Shown: positions 63,401 to 64,000 of the stretch, in pieces
Layout of the letters: each line of letters opens with the position of its first letter
Numbering within the stretch: the first letter of the stretch is position 1
Assembly: GCF_018139145.2 (NCBI RefSeq)
Contig: NC_059486.1
Location: 7,130,001 to 7,194,000 of the forward strand
Direction of reading: 5' to 3'
Length of the DNA: 64,000 nt
Source of the DNA: Gymnogyps californianus
Lineage: Eukaryota; Chordata; Aves; Accipitriformes; Cathartidae
Notes under the pieces: model-generated
Told to the model about the DNA's origin: nothing
Seen by the model: the letters and a program-made list of their open reading frames with translations, nothing else
Database searches by the model: none
Made by a program: the position numbers and the translations under genes

Positions 63401-64000
63401 CTGCTCTGAATGGCCCTTTCATCTTTGTCTCAAAAAAATAAGTAAGAGCCATAGCTCTGTGAAAATGGCTTTGAAAGGATCACGGCCATGCTCAGGAGTG
63501 ATAGACCCATCTAACATTTTGGTTTCTTTATTGGAACTGAAACTTTTACAATGCTGCTTCTTTTTTAGGGACTTTGTTTGGTAGAGATGCTCCATCGTGG
63601 CTTAGTGTTCTTAACATCTCATCCCACCTTGTTTCTTTTGAAAATTGTCCTCTTTATCCTCCTCCAAACTCTTCCTTAAACCCTTCCTGTGTGTACTTGG
63701 CAGCAGCAGCAGCTAGCTAGTGGGTAGTCACTGTTTATCACACTGGCTGTGCTGCTTTTTGACTGATCTGTGTGCCTGTTAGTTTTCTTGTATGCTTGTG
63801 ATTGCAAGCCCTTTGGGACTGGGATTCCCTTTGTGCTCCAGTTCAGCACCCTGCACATGGGGATGTGCTCTCTGGGAGCGTATAGCTGATTGCAGTCCAC
63901 TCCCTGGATGACAAATCCAGGGCTGCAGAGCTGGGCAGTGCTTTGCCCTGAGGCTGGATGCTTCTGCATCCCATGTGCCTGTCTCTGCTTCACCTAGACT

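Larger units (their letters stand above)
50488..64000 (+). other. Presumed SEPTIN5 intron 2, extending past the window
   Basis: 13.5 kb after the microexon donor with no exon matching the septin core. Somewhat richer in GC than the first gene's introns. It holds a candidate alternative terminal exon at 53731, a low-stop segment at 53910-54476, and scattered good donor-like sites (for example AAG|GTAAGT at 57480). No tRNA, rRNA or recognisable transposon was seen. Human SEPTIN5 is far more compact, so an intron this long would be unusual, and other transcripts may lie inside it. Confidence 0.5.

Overview
The window is vertebrate nuclear DNA. It is intron-rich, AT-rich outside two CpG islands, and has almost no recognisable interspersed repeats. 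Together with the protein sequences this suggests a bird or another sauropsid; the species cannot be read from the sequence alone.

Layout. Bases 1-6640 are non-coding with no supported gene. A CpG-island promoter lies at about 6640-7600. It starts a complete septin gene on the + strand: non-coding first exon(s) near 7200-7313, eleven coding exons from 12897 to 38271, and a probable spliced 3'UTR exon at 46449 to about 47250. The conceptual protein has 349 residues. It carries every hallmark of the SEPT2-group septins: P-loop [16 protein letters not shown], the septin unique element and a C-terminal coiled coil. After about 2.7 kb of intergenic DNA, a second CpG island (about 49980-50560) carries the first two coding exons of another septin on the same strand. 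Its first 18 residues, MSTGMRYKSKLVNPEEKQ, match the N-terminus of SEPTIN5, and its second exon is only 11 nt long. The rest of that gene (GTPase domain onward) is not found before base 64000, so 50488-64000 is read as intron 2.

How the genes relate. SEPT2 and SEPT5 belong to the same septin subgroup. Subgroup members occupy equivalent positions in hetero-oligomeric septin filaments and can substitute for each other. Here a SEPT2-group gene and SEPTIN5 sit head-to-tail. In human, SEPTIN2 lies between HDLBP and FARP2 on 2q37, while SEPTIN5 lies beside GP1BB on 22q11. The first gene also differs from mammalian SEPT2 at both termini. It may therefore be a SEPT2-like paralogue retained next to SEPTIN5 rather than the SEPTIN2 orthologue. 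This is the main evolutionary observation in the window. Other points of note are a GC-AG intron, a 3'UTR intron placed to avoid nonsense-mediated decay, a near-perfect RFX X-box in the first promoter, and the 11-nt microexon. I found no previously unknown biological system.
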